Assembly (NCBI GenBank): GCA_038137215.1
Contig: JAYQBG010000029.1
Span: forward strand, 1-33,094
Direction: 5' to 3'
Length of the DNA stretch: 33,094 nt
Source: JABJAG01 sp038137215
Lineage (GTDB): Bacteria > Pseudomonadota > Alphaproteobacteria > UBA6615
Below the pieces are notes generated by a model that searched no databases, was not told where the DNA came from, and saw only the letters and a program-made list of their open reading frames with translations. This document shows, one piece after another, positions 15,809 to 24,640 of this stretch; position 1 is the stretch's first letter, and each line of letters begins with the position of its first letter. The position numbers and the translations under genes were made by a program.

Positions 15809-17218
15809 TTAGACCGAGTAGTACATCTCGAACTCGACCGGGTGCGGGGCCTGCAGGAAGTTCGTAAGCTCTTCCTGCTTCAGCTCGATGTAACCGTCGA
15901 TCTGGTCGTCGGTAAACACATCGCCCTTCTTGAGGAAGTCGCGGTCCGCGTCCAGGGCCTCGAGAGCCTGACCCAGCGAACTGCAGACTGTCGGAACGCC
16001 TTCGAGTTCCTCGGCCGGCAGGTCGTAGAGATCCTTGTCCATCGGGTCGCCCGGGTGGATCTTGTTCTCGATGCCGTCCAGCCCGGCCATCAGCATGGCC
16101 GAGAAGGCCAGATACGGATTGGCGGTCGGGTCGGGGAAGCGAACTTCGACACGCTTGGCATTCGGGCTCGTGGCGTACGGAATACGACAGGAGGCCGACC
16201 GGTTGCGCGCGGAGTAGGCGAGCAGGACCGGGGCTTCGAAGCCCGGCACCAGGCGCTTGTAGCTGTTCGTGCTCGCATTGGTGAACGCGTTCAGCGCACG
16301 CGCGTGCTTTATGATCCCGCCGATGTAGTAGAGGCAGGTGTCCGACAGATCGGCATAGCCCGATCCGGCGAAGGCCGACTTGCCGTCCTTCCAGATCGAC
16401 TGGTGGACATGCATGCCCGAGCCGTTGTCGCCCGCGATGGGCTTCGGCATGAAGGTCGCCGACTTGCCGTACTGGGCGGCCACATTGTGAACCACATACT
16501 TGTAGATCTGCATCTGGTCGGCCGAACGCAGCAGCGTGTCGAACTTCTGTCCGAGTTCATGCTGGCTGGGGGCCACTTCGTGATGGTGCTTTTCCATCGC
16601 GATACCCATGGCAAGCGCGGTGGTGACCATCTCGGCCCGGATGTCGGTCATGGAATCGACCGGCGCGACGGGGAAATAGCCGCCCTTGATGCCCGGGCGA
16701 TGGCCCATATTGCCCTCGCGGAATTCCGAACCCGAGTTGTAGGGACCCTCGATGCTGTCCACTTCATAGAAGCTCCGGTTCATGGACGCTTCGAAACGGA
16801 CGTCGTCGAACACAAAGAATTCGGCTTCCGGGCCGAAATATGCGGCATCGCCGACACCGCTGGCCGCCATATAGGCGAGGGCCATCTTTGCGGTCCCGCG
16901 CGGGTCGCGCGAGTAGGGCTCGCCGGTTGCCGGCTCGAGAATGTCACAGAACAGGATCAGCTGCGGCTGTGCGGTGAAGGGGTCCATCACGGCAGAGCTG
17001 AGGTCCGGCATGAGAATCATGTCCGACTCATTGATCGCTTTCCAGCCGGCGATCGACGAACCATCGAACATGATCCCATCGGTCAGCAGGTCTTCATCGA
17101 TAGTGGAAACGTGCTGGGCTGTGTGCTGCCACTTGCCGCGCGGATCGGTAAAACGAAAATCGACGAACTCGACGTCGTTTTCTTTGATCATGTCCAGGAC
17201 GGTTTTGATGTCCGACAT
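15809..17218 (-). CDS. glnA: Glutamine synthetase type I
   Basis: 469 residues, standard for GSI. It begins MSDIKTVLDMIKENDVEFVDFRFTDPRGKWQH. Visible signatures are IMFDGSSIAGWKAINESDM, AEFFVFDD (metal-binding Glu), NGSGMHVHQSIWKDG and the ATP-binding KPIAGDNGSGMH region, RNRSASCRIPY (substrate Arg), and MDKDLYDLPAEE with the Tyr that GlnE adenylylates in GSI-beta enzymes. It makes glutamine from glutamate, ammonia and ATP. The start ATG 17218 has GGGAG eight bases upstream. It lies 70 bases downstream of glnB, with a hairpin and T-tract in the gap, so its expression can partly differ from glnB. Confidence 0.97.
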   Translation of the reverse strand: MSDIKTVLDMIKENDVEFVDFRFTDPRGKWQHTAQHVSTIDEDLLTDGIMFDGSSIAGWKAINESDMILMPDLSSAVMDPFTAQPQLILFCDILEPATGEPYSRDPRGTAKMALAYMAASGVGDAAYFGPEAEFFVFDDVRFEASMNRSFYEVDSIEGPYNSGSEFREGNMGHRPGIKGGYFPVAPVDSMTDIRAEMVTTALAMGIAMEKHHHEVAPSQHELGQKFDTLLRSADQMQIYKYVVHNVAAQYGKSATFMPKPIAGDNGSGMHVHQSIWKDGKSAFAGSGYADLSDTCLYYIGGIIKHARALNAFTNASTNSYKRLVPGFEAPVLLAYSARNRSASCRIPYATSPNAKRVEVRFPDPTANPYLAFSAMLMAGLDGIENKIHPGDPMDKDLYDLPAEELEGVPTVCSSLGQALEALDADRDFLKKGDVFTDDQIDGYIELKQEELTNFLQAPHPVEFEMYYSV

Positions 17219-17239
17219 ATTGGAACTCCCATGTTTCAG

Positions 17240-17264
17240 AAAAAATAAGGATATCTAGATATCC
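17240..17264 (-). terminator. Hairpin plus T-tract between glnB and glnA (possible attenuator)
   Basis: GGATATCTAGATATCC (17249-17264) is a perfect 16-base palindrome. On the transcribed minus strand it is followed at once by TTATTTTTT. This has the shape of an intrinsic terminator, but the stem is short and A+T-rich, so partial termination or RNA processing is more likely than a full stop. Confidence 0.5.
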
Positions 17265-17288
17265 GGTTTGTTGGAGCAGAGCCTGTTG

Positions 17289-17627
17289 TCAGACGGCTTC
17301 CGCGCCTCGCTCGCCGGTGCGAATTCGGATTGCCTCGTCGATTGTCGAGACAAAGATTTTGCCATCCCCGATGCGGCCCGTACGGGCTGCTTCCTGAATG
17401 GCTTCGATTGCCCGCTCGACCTGATTGTCATCGAGAACAACCTCGATCTTAACTTTGGGCAGAAAATCGACGACGTATTCCGCGCCGCGATAGAGCTCTG
17501 TGTGGCCTTTCTGTCGTCCAAAGCCCTTGGCTTCGACAACGGTGATGCCTTTGAGGCCTACTTCGTGCAACGCTTCCTTCACTTCGTCGAGCTTGAACGG
17601 TTTGATAATGGCTTCGATCTTCTTCAT
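17289..17627 (-). CDS. glnB: Nitrogen regulatory protein PII
   Basis: 112 residues from ATG 17627 (MKKIEAIIKPFKLDEVKEAL), the canonical PII start; a GTG 21 bases upstream is a less likely start. The T-loop reads GRQKGHTELYRGAEYVVDF with Tyr51, the uridylylation site, and the B-loop TGRIGDGKIFVS and C-terminal RIRTGERGAEAV follow as in GlnB. PII trimers sense ATP/ADP, 2-oxoglutarate and uridylylation by GlnD and control GlnE, NtrB and often AmtB. GlnB rather than GlnK is supported by linkage to glnA and absence of amtB here. A sigma-54 promoter lies about 75 bases upstream. Confidence 0.95.
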   Translation of the reverse strand: MKKIEAIIKPFKLDEVKEALHEVGLKGITVVEAKGFGRQKGHTELYRGAEYVVDFLPKVKIEVVLDDNQVERAIEAIQEAARTGRIGDGKIFVSTIDEAIRIRTGERGAEAV

Positions 17628-17701
17628 TGGTTTACGGTTTGCCTCCACCGAATTGCTCGTCTGGCCAAGTCTCGATTGGGATCAGCCGATATATTGGGCA
17701 T

Positions 17702-17717
17702 AGCACAGGCTGTGCCA
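17702..17717 (-). promoter_or_regulatory. Sigma-54 promoter for glnB-glnA
   Basis: On the minus strand the sequence is TGGCACAGCCTGTGCT. It has GG, ten bases, then GC, the defining -24/-12 spacing, and TGGCAC is a full -24 match. The predicted start is near 17691, about 64 bases before the glnB ATG. This fits NtrC-controlled glnBA expression under nitrogen limitation. Confidence 0.75.
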
Positions 17718-17760
17718 CATCTACAGATTCGCCAACTAACTGAAATTAAATAAAAAATAA

Positions 17761-17777
17761 GTTCGTTACAAACGAAC
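17761..17777. promoter_or_regulatory. Dyad upstream of the glnB promoter (candidate activator or regulator site)
   Basis: GTTCGTTACAAACGAAC is a perfect inverted repeat (7 + 3 + 7), centred roughly 78 bases upstream of the predicted sigma-54 start. A second imperfect dyad, TGTGCA-ACA-TGCGCA, lies at 17802-17816. Neither matches the enterobacterial NtrC consensus closely. The whole stretch 17735-17825 is A+T-rich, suitable for DNA bending. Confidence 0.4.
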
Positions 17778-17828
17778 AGAAACAGGAAAACGAACAAAAA
17801 ATGTGCAACATGCGCAAAAAATAGTCAT

Positions 17829-19007
17829 TCAATTGTATATTTTCCGAACACGCTCCAACGCGGTCTGAATGTTCTCCACGGAGTTTGCATAGGAAAAGCG
17901 CACATAGTCTTCGCCCAGATGGCCGAAGCTTGTTCCGGCAACCGTGGCGACATGCGCTTCGTTCAAAAGTTTGTCCTGCACCTCCCGCGCGTTTTCCCCG
18001 GTCCCTGAAATGTTCGGGAACGCATAGAAAGCGCCTTTCGGTGTGCGGCAGGTGAACCCGTCGATGGCGTTCAGTTCATCGACGATCACCTTGCGGCGTT
18101 CGTCAAAAGCCTGAACCATGTCACGGACGGAATCTTGCGGCCCCTCGAGGGCGGCAATTCCGGCAAACTGGGTCGCGGCATTCACACAGGAATGACAGTT
18201 GATGGCCAACCGGGTTGCGGTATCGACAAGGCTCTCGGGCCAGAGCGCATATCCCAGCCGCCAGCCTGTCATGGCGTAGGTCTTCGACCAGCCGTCCAGC
18301 AGGATCAACCGGTCCCGCAGGCCTTCGTATTCCAGCAGGCTCACATGTTCGAGGCCGTCATAGGTCATCTGGCCGTAAATTTCGTCGGACAGGATCGCCA
18401 CATGCGGATTGTTTTCGAGGCCCGCAGCCAGCTTGTCCATCTCTGCGCGTGGCACGGCGCCACCGGTCGGATTGGCAGGTGTGTTGATGATGATCAGCCG
18501 TGTGGCGGGAGTTATGAGCGAGAGCACTTCCTCGGCATCGAACGAGAAATCCTTTTCCTCCAAAAGCGGGATCGGGACCGCTTTGGCGCCGGAGTAGTTG
18601 ATGACGGATTCGTAGATCGGAAAGCCCGGATTGGGATACATGATCTCGGCCCCCGGTTCGCCGAACATCATGATAGCGAAGAACATGGTGACCTTGCCGC
18701 CGGGCACACACACCACTTGGGCGGGATCGACCTTCACGCCGCGCAACCGCTCGATATCCGCTGCAAGGGATTCCCGCAGCGCAGCGATACCCGGGGCCGG
18801 GGTATAGCCGTGATGGCCGTCATGCAACGCTTTGACGGCTGCTTCGACAATGTGTTCCGGCGTCTTGAAATCTGGTTGTCCGATGCCGAGGTTGATCACA
18901 TCGTGGCCCTCGGCTTTCAGGGCTTCGGCGCGGGCCAGAACCTCGAATGCCGACTCGGTTCCGAGACGTGAAAGATTCTGGGCTAGTTGCAGTTTGGCTT
19001 CGGTCAT
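17829..19007 (-). CDS. Class I/II pyridoxal-phosphate aminotransferase (aspartate aminotransferase-like)
   Basis: 392 residues. Fold-type I landmarks are present in order: LGIGQPDFKTPEHI, HHGYTPAPGIAALRESLA, IIINTPANPTGGA with the PLP-contacting Asn, ILSDEIYGQMTYDG (Asp208 and Tyr211), DGWSKTYAMTGWRLGYA with the Schiff-base Lys242, and a C-terminal RFSYANSVENI with the carboxylate-binding Arg. VCVPGGKVTMFFAIMMFGEPG replaces the more common TxGxxxA sequence. Likely donor substrates are aspartate, alanine or aromatic amino acids; the exact one is not readable. ATG 19007 is the start. It lies upstream of glnBA on the same strand, but the A+T-rich region with its own sigma-54 promoter separates them. 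Confidence 0.9.
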   Translation of the reverse strand: MTEAKLQLAQNLSRLGTESAFEVLARAEALKAEGHDVINLGIGQPDFKTPEHIVEAAVKALHDGHHGYTPAPGIAALRESLAADIERLRGVKVDPAQVVCVPGGKVTMFFAIMMFGEPGAEIMYPNPGFPIYESVINYSGAKAVPIPLLEEKDFSFDAEEVLSLITPATRLIIINTPANPTGGAVPRAEMDKLAAGLENNPHVAILSDEIYGQMTYDGLEHVSLLEYEGLRDRLILLDGWSKTYAMTGWRLGYALWPESLVDTATRLAINCHSCVNAATQFAGIAALEGPQDSVRDMVQAFDERRKVIVDELNAIDGFTCRTPKGAFYAFPNISGTGENAREVQDKLLNEAHVATVAGTSFGHLGEDYVRFSYANSVENIQTALERVRKIYN

Positions 19008-19150
19008 TCTTGTTCTCTCTGTTTTCCCCGCGCACGGCGGCGCGCACTATAGGCGTTAGCGGATTTACAGGGCAAAGCCTTTGACGTATCTCCATGGGCA
19101 GGTCATGCGATGGTAGTGATCATCTTCGGGAGTTCTGTTTTTTGACACCG

Positions 19151-20992
19151 ATGCGACCAACATCCCGGCGACAGGCCGAACTCCGATGCGTGGCTGCTTC
19201 GGGCCATAGTCGAAAACGTCATTGATCTGGCCTCGTTGCGTGGCACCATGCGTGCGCCGACAAACCTTCTGCAGCATCTCGCCGAAGCGGTCCTCGAAAG
19301 CAATATCACGGTCATGCCGGAAGGCGGGCTTCCAGCCTTGCGGCAAAACTGGGCTGACTTCGAAGCGCAATCCCGTAATCGGACAATCGACCACCGCGCG
19401 GGCATGGTTGTTGTCAAAGATCCGCTGGCAGCCTACGTGGCAGCCGTTCTGGGCCTCGTGTCACCGGGGCGGCATGTGCTCGTCCTGGAACCGCTTGCGC
19501 CGCAGGTGATTGACGTCGTGCGCCGGGTCGGTGGCATGGCGCGGTCTGTTGCGATGCGGCCGACAGAATGGGAGTTCGACGATTCCGACTTTGCGCAACG
19601 GATGGGGCCGCAGACCGATCTTATCGTTGTGGCCGATCCCAATCCCTATTCCGGACAACACCTCCCCGACGAGGCACGTCGGGCGATCATCGATGCCGTG
19701 GCACAAACGGATTGTCTGGTCCTGGTGGATGAATCCGCACGGCACAGTGTGGTTGAGGGTGAAACACCGGAAACGGCCGGGTTTTTCCCGCGCTTGGCGA
19801 TCGGTGTATCCGGGTGGATGTACCTGCTGCTGCGGTGCTTGCGCAGGCCGCAACGGCCGCGAGCATCACAGGGCATCCGGATTTGATTCCCCCGATCCGC
19901 TCGGCGGCATCTGCATTCGGGCTTCATGCCAGCGAAATTGCACAAAGCGTTCTTGCGCGCCGCTTTTCCGATGGAGCAGCGATCGACGATGCTGCAACCC
20001 TGAACGGGATGATTGCCTCCGGGCGTGCCTTGTTGCTCGATGGCCTCGATGACATCGGCGTCCTCGGCCTGGGTGGCCCGGGAGGCTGGTATGTGCCGGT
20101 ACGCGCGAAAGCGCTCTACGACGGACCGCACGATATTGGCGATGCTCTGGTCTCTCAGGCCGGCGTGGCGGCAATGCCGCTGGCGCCTTTTTATGTCGAA
20201 GGATCTGCCGATCCTTATGTTCTGTTCGCCTATCTGCGGGATGGGAACCTTTTGGAAAGCAGCCTGCAGCGGCTGTCGGCATTCTCAGATAACGAGACTG
20301 TGGGATTTAAAAATCTGGCGCTTCCGGCTCCCGAAGAATGGGATGATGACGTAGCCGACTACGATGATGCCGACGAAGGCGATTATGATATCGACGACGT
20401 CCCCGGTGACGAGGACTTTGAGGATCCCCAGGACGACATTGCCGAAGACCTGACATCGGATCGGATCGCGGATCAGGATGCCGAAGAGAGCGAGGATGCC
20501 AAATACCGCGCCGCCATGTCGGAACATTTCCAGGCCCGGACGACAGAGGGTTCGGAAGGCATGACCGGGGCCGCGGAATCAGACGGAACGGGTTCGGAGT
20601 GGACGGATGAATCAGAGGAGTCGGTGGTGCTCCCGTTCGGACGTCTGCGGCGTGGTGCCGGCGCGACTTTGAATGAATCTACAACCAGCGATTCCGAAAC
20701 CGGTCCGGGTGCCGGCAAGTCCGAGGCCTCTGTGTTCAAACTGTCGGTGCCGGATATCGCCTCGCCGAATATTCGGGCCCCCGGACCCGGCGCTGATGAT
20801 AAGGACACGGCTGCGGAAGCGGACGAAGAGGATACGCACGATCATGTGGTGGCCGAGGCGCCGTCTTTGCCGTCGGAACAGGCCGCGGAGGGCCCGGCAG
20901 ATGAAGACCGCACAGAGAATGCGGAGGATGAGAATGCCGATCGGGTCAAGCGAGAGGACAGGCCGTTCTTTTTTGATGACCCGATGGTCTGA
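19151..20992 (+). pseudogene. Broken aminotransferase-like gene with long acidic tail
   Basis: ATG 19151 gives MRPTSRRQAELR before that frame is lost; the related sequence continues in another frame as VIDLASLRGTMRAPTNLLQHLAEAV, PEGGLPALRQNWADFEA, VVVKDPLAAYVAAVLGLVSPGRHVLVLEP, VVADPNPYSGQHLP and LVLVDESARHSV, an aminotransferase large domain. Near 19810 the frame changes again to AVLAQAATAASITGHPDLIPPIRSAASAF, the small-domain side. The segment that should carry the PLP lysine is absent, so a deletion accompanies the frameshift. From about 20340 the product is a 215-residue Asp/Glu-rich low-complexity tail (DYDDADEGDYDIDD), ending FFFDDPMV at TGA 20990-20992. A 393-codon open frame from 19814 could still be translated. 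The tail is unusual for aminotransferases and I do not recognise it. Confidence 0.65.
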
Positions 20993-21010
20993 TTCTTCCC
21001 CGGTCTTGTC

Positions 21011-21039
21011 TTGACGGGTTCTGCTGTGCCGACTAAACA
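21011..21039 (+). promoter_or_regulatory. Sigma-70-type promoter for tRNA-His
   Basis: TTGACG (21011-21016), 17 bases, then TAAACA (21034-21039). The expected start near 21046 is a few bases before the mature tRNA-His 5' end. The -35 is strong and the -10 is partial. Confidence 0.5.
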
Positions 21040-21053
21040 ATCGCGCCTTCGGT

Positions 21054-21131
21054 GGTGGCTGTAGCTCAGCTGGTTAGAGCGCCTGGTTGTGGTCCAGGAG
21101 GCCGTGGGTTCAAATCCCATCAGCCACCCCA
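21054..21131 (+). tRNA. tRNA-His (GTG)
   Basis: A full cloverleaf can be drawn: acceptor GTGGCTG with CAGCCAC, D-arm GCTCAGCTGGTTAGAGC, anticodon stem CCTGG/CCAGG around the loop TTGTGGT (anticodon GTG), and T-arm GTGGGTTCAAATCCCAT. The extra G at -1 (21054) opposite C73 is the identity feature of tRNA-His. CCA is encoded at 21129-21131. Confidence 0.97.
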
Positions 21132-21190
21132 TTTTCCCATCCGTCATTTGCGTGCGCATCTTTGCGGTATGGTTTGCTAGATTGCAGACT

Positions 21191-22706
21191 ATGACGACCG
21201 ACTGGATCGATGACACGAGCGAATTGCTGACCGTCTCCCAGATGTACCGGGCCGATGCGGGCGCGGTGGATCGTGGTGTCTCAAGCCTCGACCTTATGGA
21301 ACGCTCGGGTCCGCGGTGGCCGAGGCGATTTCCGTGCGTTGGCCCGACGGGCGTGTGCTTGTGTTGTGCGGCCCCGGGAACAATGGCGGAGACGGTTTTG
21401 TGGCCGCACGTCTGCTGGCAGAGGGCGGGCGTGAGGTGCAGCTGGCCCTGTTGGGGGACACGGCAGATCTGAAGGGTGATGCCGCGGCCAATGCCGCGCG
21501 ATGGACGGGCGCGGTTCGCGCCCTCGATCCGGCACTTCTCGATCAGACGGATGTGGTGATCGATGCGCTGTTCGGCGCCGGGTTGGCCCGCGACCTCGAC
21601 GGCGCGCCGCGTGCCATGGTCGAGCAGATCAATGCGCGCGCGGTGAGTTGTCTCGCCGTTGACGTGCCCAGCGGTGTTCACGGAGATACAGGGCAGGTTC
21701 GCGGGGCGGCGCCCCAGGCCGACCTGACCATCACCTTCTTCCGCCGAAAGCCTGCGCATCTGTTCTTTCCCGGACGCGGATTGTGCGGCGAGGTCTATGT
21801 GGCCGATATCGGTATTCCCGAGGCGGTCCTCGACGAGATCGCGCCCCGCCAGTGGGAGAAAACACCCACCCTTTGGGAGCAGGGCTTTCCGCTGCTTTCT
21901 CCGGGCAGCCACAAATACACGCGCGGTCATGCCGTCGTGGCCGGAGGGGGGAACTGACCGGGGCCGCCCGACTGGCATCCTATGCCGCCCTGCGAACGGG
22001 GGCCGGGCTTGTGTCGATTGCGAGCCCGCCCGACGTGCTTGCGATCTATCGCTGCGGGCATCCGTCGATCATGGTGCGGGAGATCACCGATCCGTCGGCC
22101 TTTGCCGCCATGCTTGAGGATGAACGCATAGGCGGCGTGCTGGTTGGTCCCGGAAATGGTGTGACCGACGCCACGCGCGATCGCACATTGGCCGCGCTCG
22201 GGGCGGCATCCGCCTGCGTGATCGATGCTGATGCGATTTCGGTATTTGCCGACAATCCCGAAGCGCTTTTCAAAGCCATTTCTGCAAACGACTTCGGCGT
22301 GGTGCTGACCCCCCACGATGGTGAGTTTGCGCGCCTGTTCGGGGCCGCGTTGGACGGGGAGGGAACCGGCCGACTGGAGAAAGCGCGTGCCGCCGCCCGG
22401 ATGTCGGGAGCCGTTGTGCTTTTGAAGGGGCCGGACACCGTGATTGCCGCGCCGGACGGGCGCGCGGCGATCAACACGAACGCCCCGCCCGAACTCGGGA
22501 CGGCGGGCAGCGGAGATGTCCTGGGCGGCATCGTTCTGGGGCTTCTGGCACAGGGCATGCCCCCCTTTGAAGCGGCGGCGGCGGGGGGCTGGCTGCACGG
22601 TGCGACTGGTGCGGCGTTCGGGGCCGGACTGATCGCAGAGGATATCGCGGACCTGCTGCCAAAGGTACTGGAGCAGCTGCTTGCCGGACGGTCATTGGAA
22701 TCCTGA
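21191..22706 (+). pseudogene. nnr: Bifunctional NAD(P)HX epimerase/dehydratase with two frame breaks
   Basis: The full gene would encode about 505 residues. From ATG 21191 it reads MTTDWIDDTSELLTVSQMYRADAGAVDRGVSSLDLMERSG. One base is missing at GGG 21307-21309, after which SAVAEAISV leads to the epimerase motifs VLCGPGNNGGDGFVAARLL and VDVPSGVHGDTGQ. At the run of six G (21946-21951) another base is missing; restoring it joins VVAGGG to ELTGAARLASYAALRTGAGLV and the dehydratase motifs LTPHDGEFARLFG and GTAGSGDVLGGIVLGLLAQG. Nnr repairs hydrated NAD(P)H. Both halves are otherwise complete and well conserved, so either the gene was inactivated very recently or the two G-run lengths are assembly errors. 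In many alphaproteobacteria nnr lies just before glnB-glnA; here it is near but on the opposite strand. Confidence 0.85.
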
Positions 22707-22827
22707 TCCCCCGGACGCGTCAGAGCCGTTTACTCGACAAAGATGATGGTATAGGACAACCGCCGTCCGGGCGGATTGACTCCTCGGGCACGCATGGCAT
22801 GCGATCACGACAATTGGAATTGTGTAC

Positions 22828-22914
22828 GCGGGCGTGGCGGAATTGGTAGACGCGCCAGGTTTAGGTCCTGGTGACTGCAAAGTCGTGGGGGTTCAAGTCC
22901 CTTCGCCCGCACCA
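22828..22914 (+). tRNA. tRNA-Leu (TAG)
   Basis: Class II tRNA with a long variable arm. Acceptor GCGGGCG pairs with CGCCCGC; anticodon stem CCAGG/CCTGG encloses TTTAGGT (anticodon TAG); the variable arm is TGACTGCAAAGTCG; the T-arm contains GGTTCAAGTCC. CCA is encoded at 22912-22914. Confidence 0.97.
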
Positions 22915-23024
22915 TTTCATTCCGCACGCAAATGTGAGAACAGACAAACCGGGCAGGGTGGCTTTAAGATCGGCTGCGTTATCCCAACTAGACAGACACG
23001 AACAGCAAAACATCGGACCAGGCA

Positions 23025-24524
23025 ATGGACGTCGTTGAAACAAAAAATGAAGGCCTCGTGCGCGACTACAAGATTAAGGTCGCGGCGGAAGATATTGGCA
23101 AGCGCGTTGATGAACGCCTGACGGAAGTCGGCAAGACCGTCCGCATCCCCGGGTTTCGCCCGGGCAAGGTGCCGTTGAAGGTTCTCAAGCAGCGCTTTGG
23201 CGGCTCCGTGATGGGTGAGGTGCTTGAGGGCACCGTTCAGGACACCTCGCAGGAAGTCATGACCGAGCGCGGCCTGCGCCCGGCCGGTCAGCCGAAGATC
23301 GAGATCGTGTCCTTTGATGAGGGCAAGGATCTTGAGTTCGATCTGTCCATCGAAATTCTGCCCGAGATCGGAGACCTCGATCTGGCGAGCATCGAGCTTG
23401 AACGCATCAAGGTGGTGCCGACCGATGCGGAAATCGACGATGCCATCGCGCGCATCGTGCAGCAGAACCGTGAGACCAAGCCGATCGAAGACGCCCGACC
23501 GGTCAAGAAGGGTGACATTGTCGTCATTGATTTCGAAGGCAAGATCGACGACGTGGCCTTCGATGGCGGGACGGGCACCGGCGTGCGTCTCGAGATTGGC
23601 TCCGACCAGTTCATCCCGGGTTTTGAGGATCAGCTCATCGGCGCCGAGATCGGCAAGCAGCTCGATGTGAAGGTCGCGTTTCCCGAAGACTACGGAGTGG
23701 ACGATCTGTCCGGCAAGGACGCCGTGTTCGATTGTACGGTTCAGGAAATCCATGAGGGTGTGGACGTCGCGGTCGATGACGAGTTCGCCAAGTCGCTGGG
23801 TATGGAAGACCTCGACACTCTGAAGGTCGCGGTCAGCGAGCAGCTTGGACAGGAATACAATCGTCTGACCCGCGAGCGTACCAAGCGTCAGTTGCTCGAT
23901 AAGCTGGCCGAGGGTCACGACTTCGATGTGCCGCCGCGTATGGCCGAAGACGAGTTCGAGCAGATCTGGAGGCAGATCGAGGACGCCAAGGAGAACGACC
24001 AGCTCGACGAGGAAGACAAGAAGAAATCCGACGAAGAGCTGCGGGAATCCTATCAGGAAATCGCAAACCGCCGGGTCCGCCTGGGCTTGTTGCTGTCCCA
24101 TGTGGGGGAGACCAACAACCTGACCGTCTCGCAGGAAGAAGTGAACCGCGCGATCATGGAACAGGCACGACAGATGCCGGGCCAGGAGCAGATGGTGATC
24201 GATTTCTATCGTGACAATCCGCAGGCCACGGCGTCGCTGCAGGCGCCCATCTTCGAAGACAAGGTGGTCGATTTCGTGCTCGAACTTGCCAATGTCACCG
24301 AGCGTGAGATGTCGCCCGAGGAGCTGAACAAGGAGGTCGAAGCCGAAACCGCTGTGGCCGAGGATGCTAAGTCGGCCGATGCTACGCCGGCCAAGAAGAA
24401 GGCTCCGGCGAAGAAGAAGGCAACTGCCAAGAAGGCGGCCGCGAAAAAGCCGGCCGCCAAAAAGCCGGCTGCGAAGAAAAAGCCGGCGGCAAAGAAGGAC
24501 GCAGGTGACAAGAAGGACGCCTGA
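23025..24524 (+). CDS. tig: Trigger factor with lysine/alanine-rich C-terminal tail
   Basis: 499 residues. The ribosome-binding signature GFRPGKVP is at 43-50 and the peptidyl-prolyl isomerase domain covers roughly 150-240 (KKGDIVVIDFEGKIDDVAFDGGTGTG, FIPGFEDQLIGAEIG). A long helical chaperone domain follows to about 440. Trigger factor binds ribosome protein L23 at the exit tunnel and shields nascent chains. The last 43 residues (from about 457) are almost only Lys, Ala and Pro in PAKKK/AAKKP repeats, like the tail of a histone H1-like protein; standard trigger factors end near residue 430-450. The start ATG 23025 has a poor ribosome-binding site (CCAGGCA). It heads the tig-clpP-clpX-lon-hup block. 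Confidence 0.96.
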   Translation: MDVVETKNEGLVRDYKIKVAAEDIGKRVDERLTEVGKTVRIPGFRPGKVPLKVLKQRFGGSVMGEVLEGTVQDTSQEVMTERGLRPAGQPKIEIVSFDEGKDLEFDLSIEILPEIGDLDLASIELERIKVVPTDAEIDDAIARIVQQNRETKPIEDARPVKKGDIVVIDFEGKIDDVAFDGGTGTGVRLEIGSDQFIPGFEDQLIGAEIGKQLDVKVAFPEDYGVDDLSGKDAVFDCTVQEIHEGVDVAVDDEFAKSLGMEDLDTLKVAVSEQLGQEYNRLTRERTKRQLLDKLAEGHDFDVPPRMAEDEFEQIWRQIEDAKENDQLDEEDKKKSDEELRESYQEIANRRVRLGLLLSHVGETNNLTVSQEEVNRAIMEQARQMPGQEQMVIDFYRDNPQATASLQAPIFEDKVVDFVLELANVTEREMSPEELNKEVEAETAVAEDAKSADATPAKKKAPAKKKATAKKAAAKKPAAKKPAAKKKPAAKKDAGDKKDA

Positions 24525-24545
24525 TGGCGTTTCGAATGCCCTGGT

Positions 24546-24575
24546 CTTGCACGGACTCGTTACGAGCCTATTTTG
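24546..24575 (+). promoter_or_regulatory. Candidate heat-shock (RpoH) promoter for clpP
   Basis: CTTG (24546-24549), 17 bases, then CCTATTTTG (24567-24575). This fits the alphaproteobacterial RpoH pattern CTTG-N17/18-CYTATnT. The predicted start is about 60 bases before the clpP ATG. Confidence 0.6.
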
Positions 24576-24640
24576 TAGCGGAATAACGGCGCAGGCCGGT
24601 TTTTGGGAAGCCCGATCCGAGGACGGAGTGACAGACGAAA

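Noticed and set aside
15842..17248. Long plus-strand open frame opposite glnA
   Set aside because: It is a shadow of glnA codon usage with no recognisable domain and no ribosome-binding site.
22810..22823. ACAATT-GG-AATTGT inverted repeat before tRNA-Leu, resembling half of a lac-type operator
   Set aside because: The stem is only six A+T pairs with a two-base centre, within chance expectation, and it lies next to a tRNA gene with no regulator nearby.
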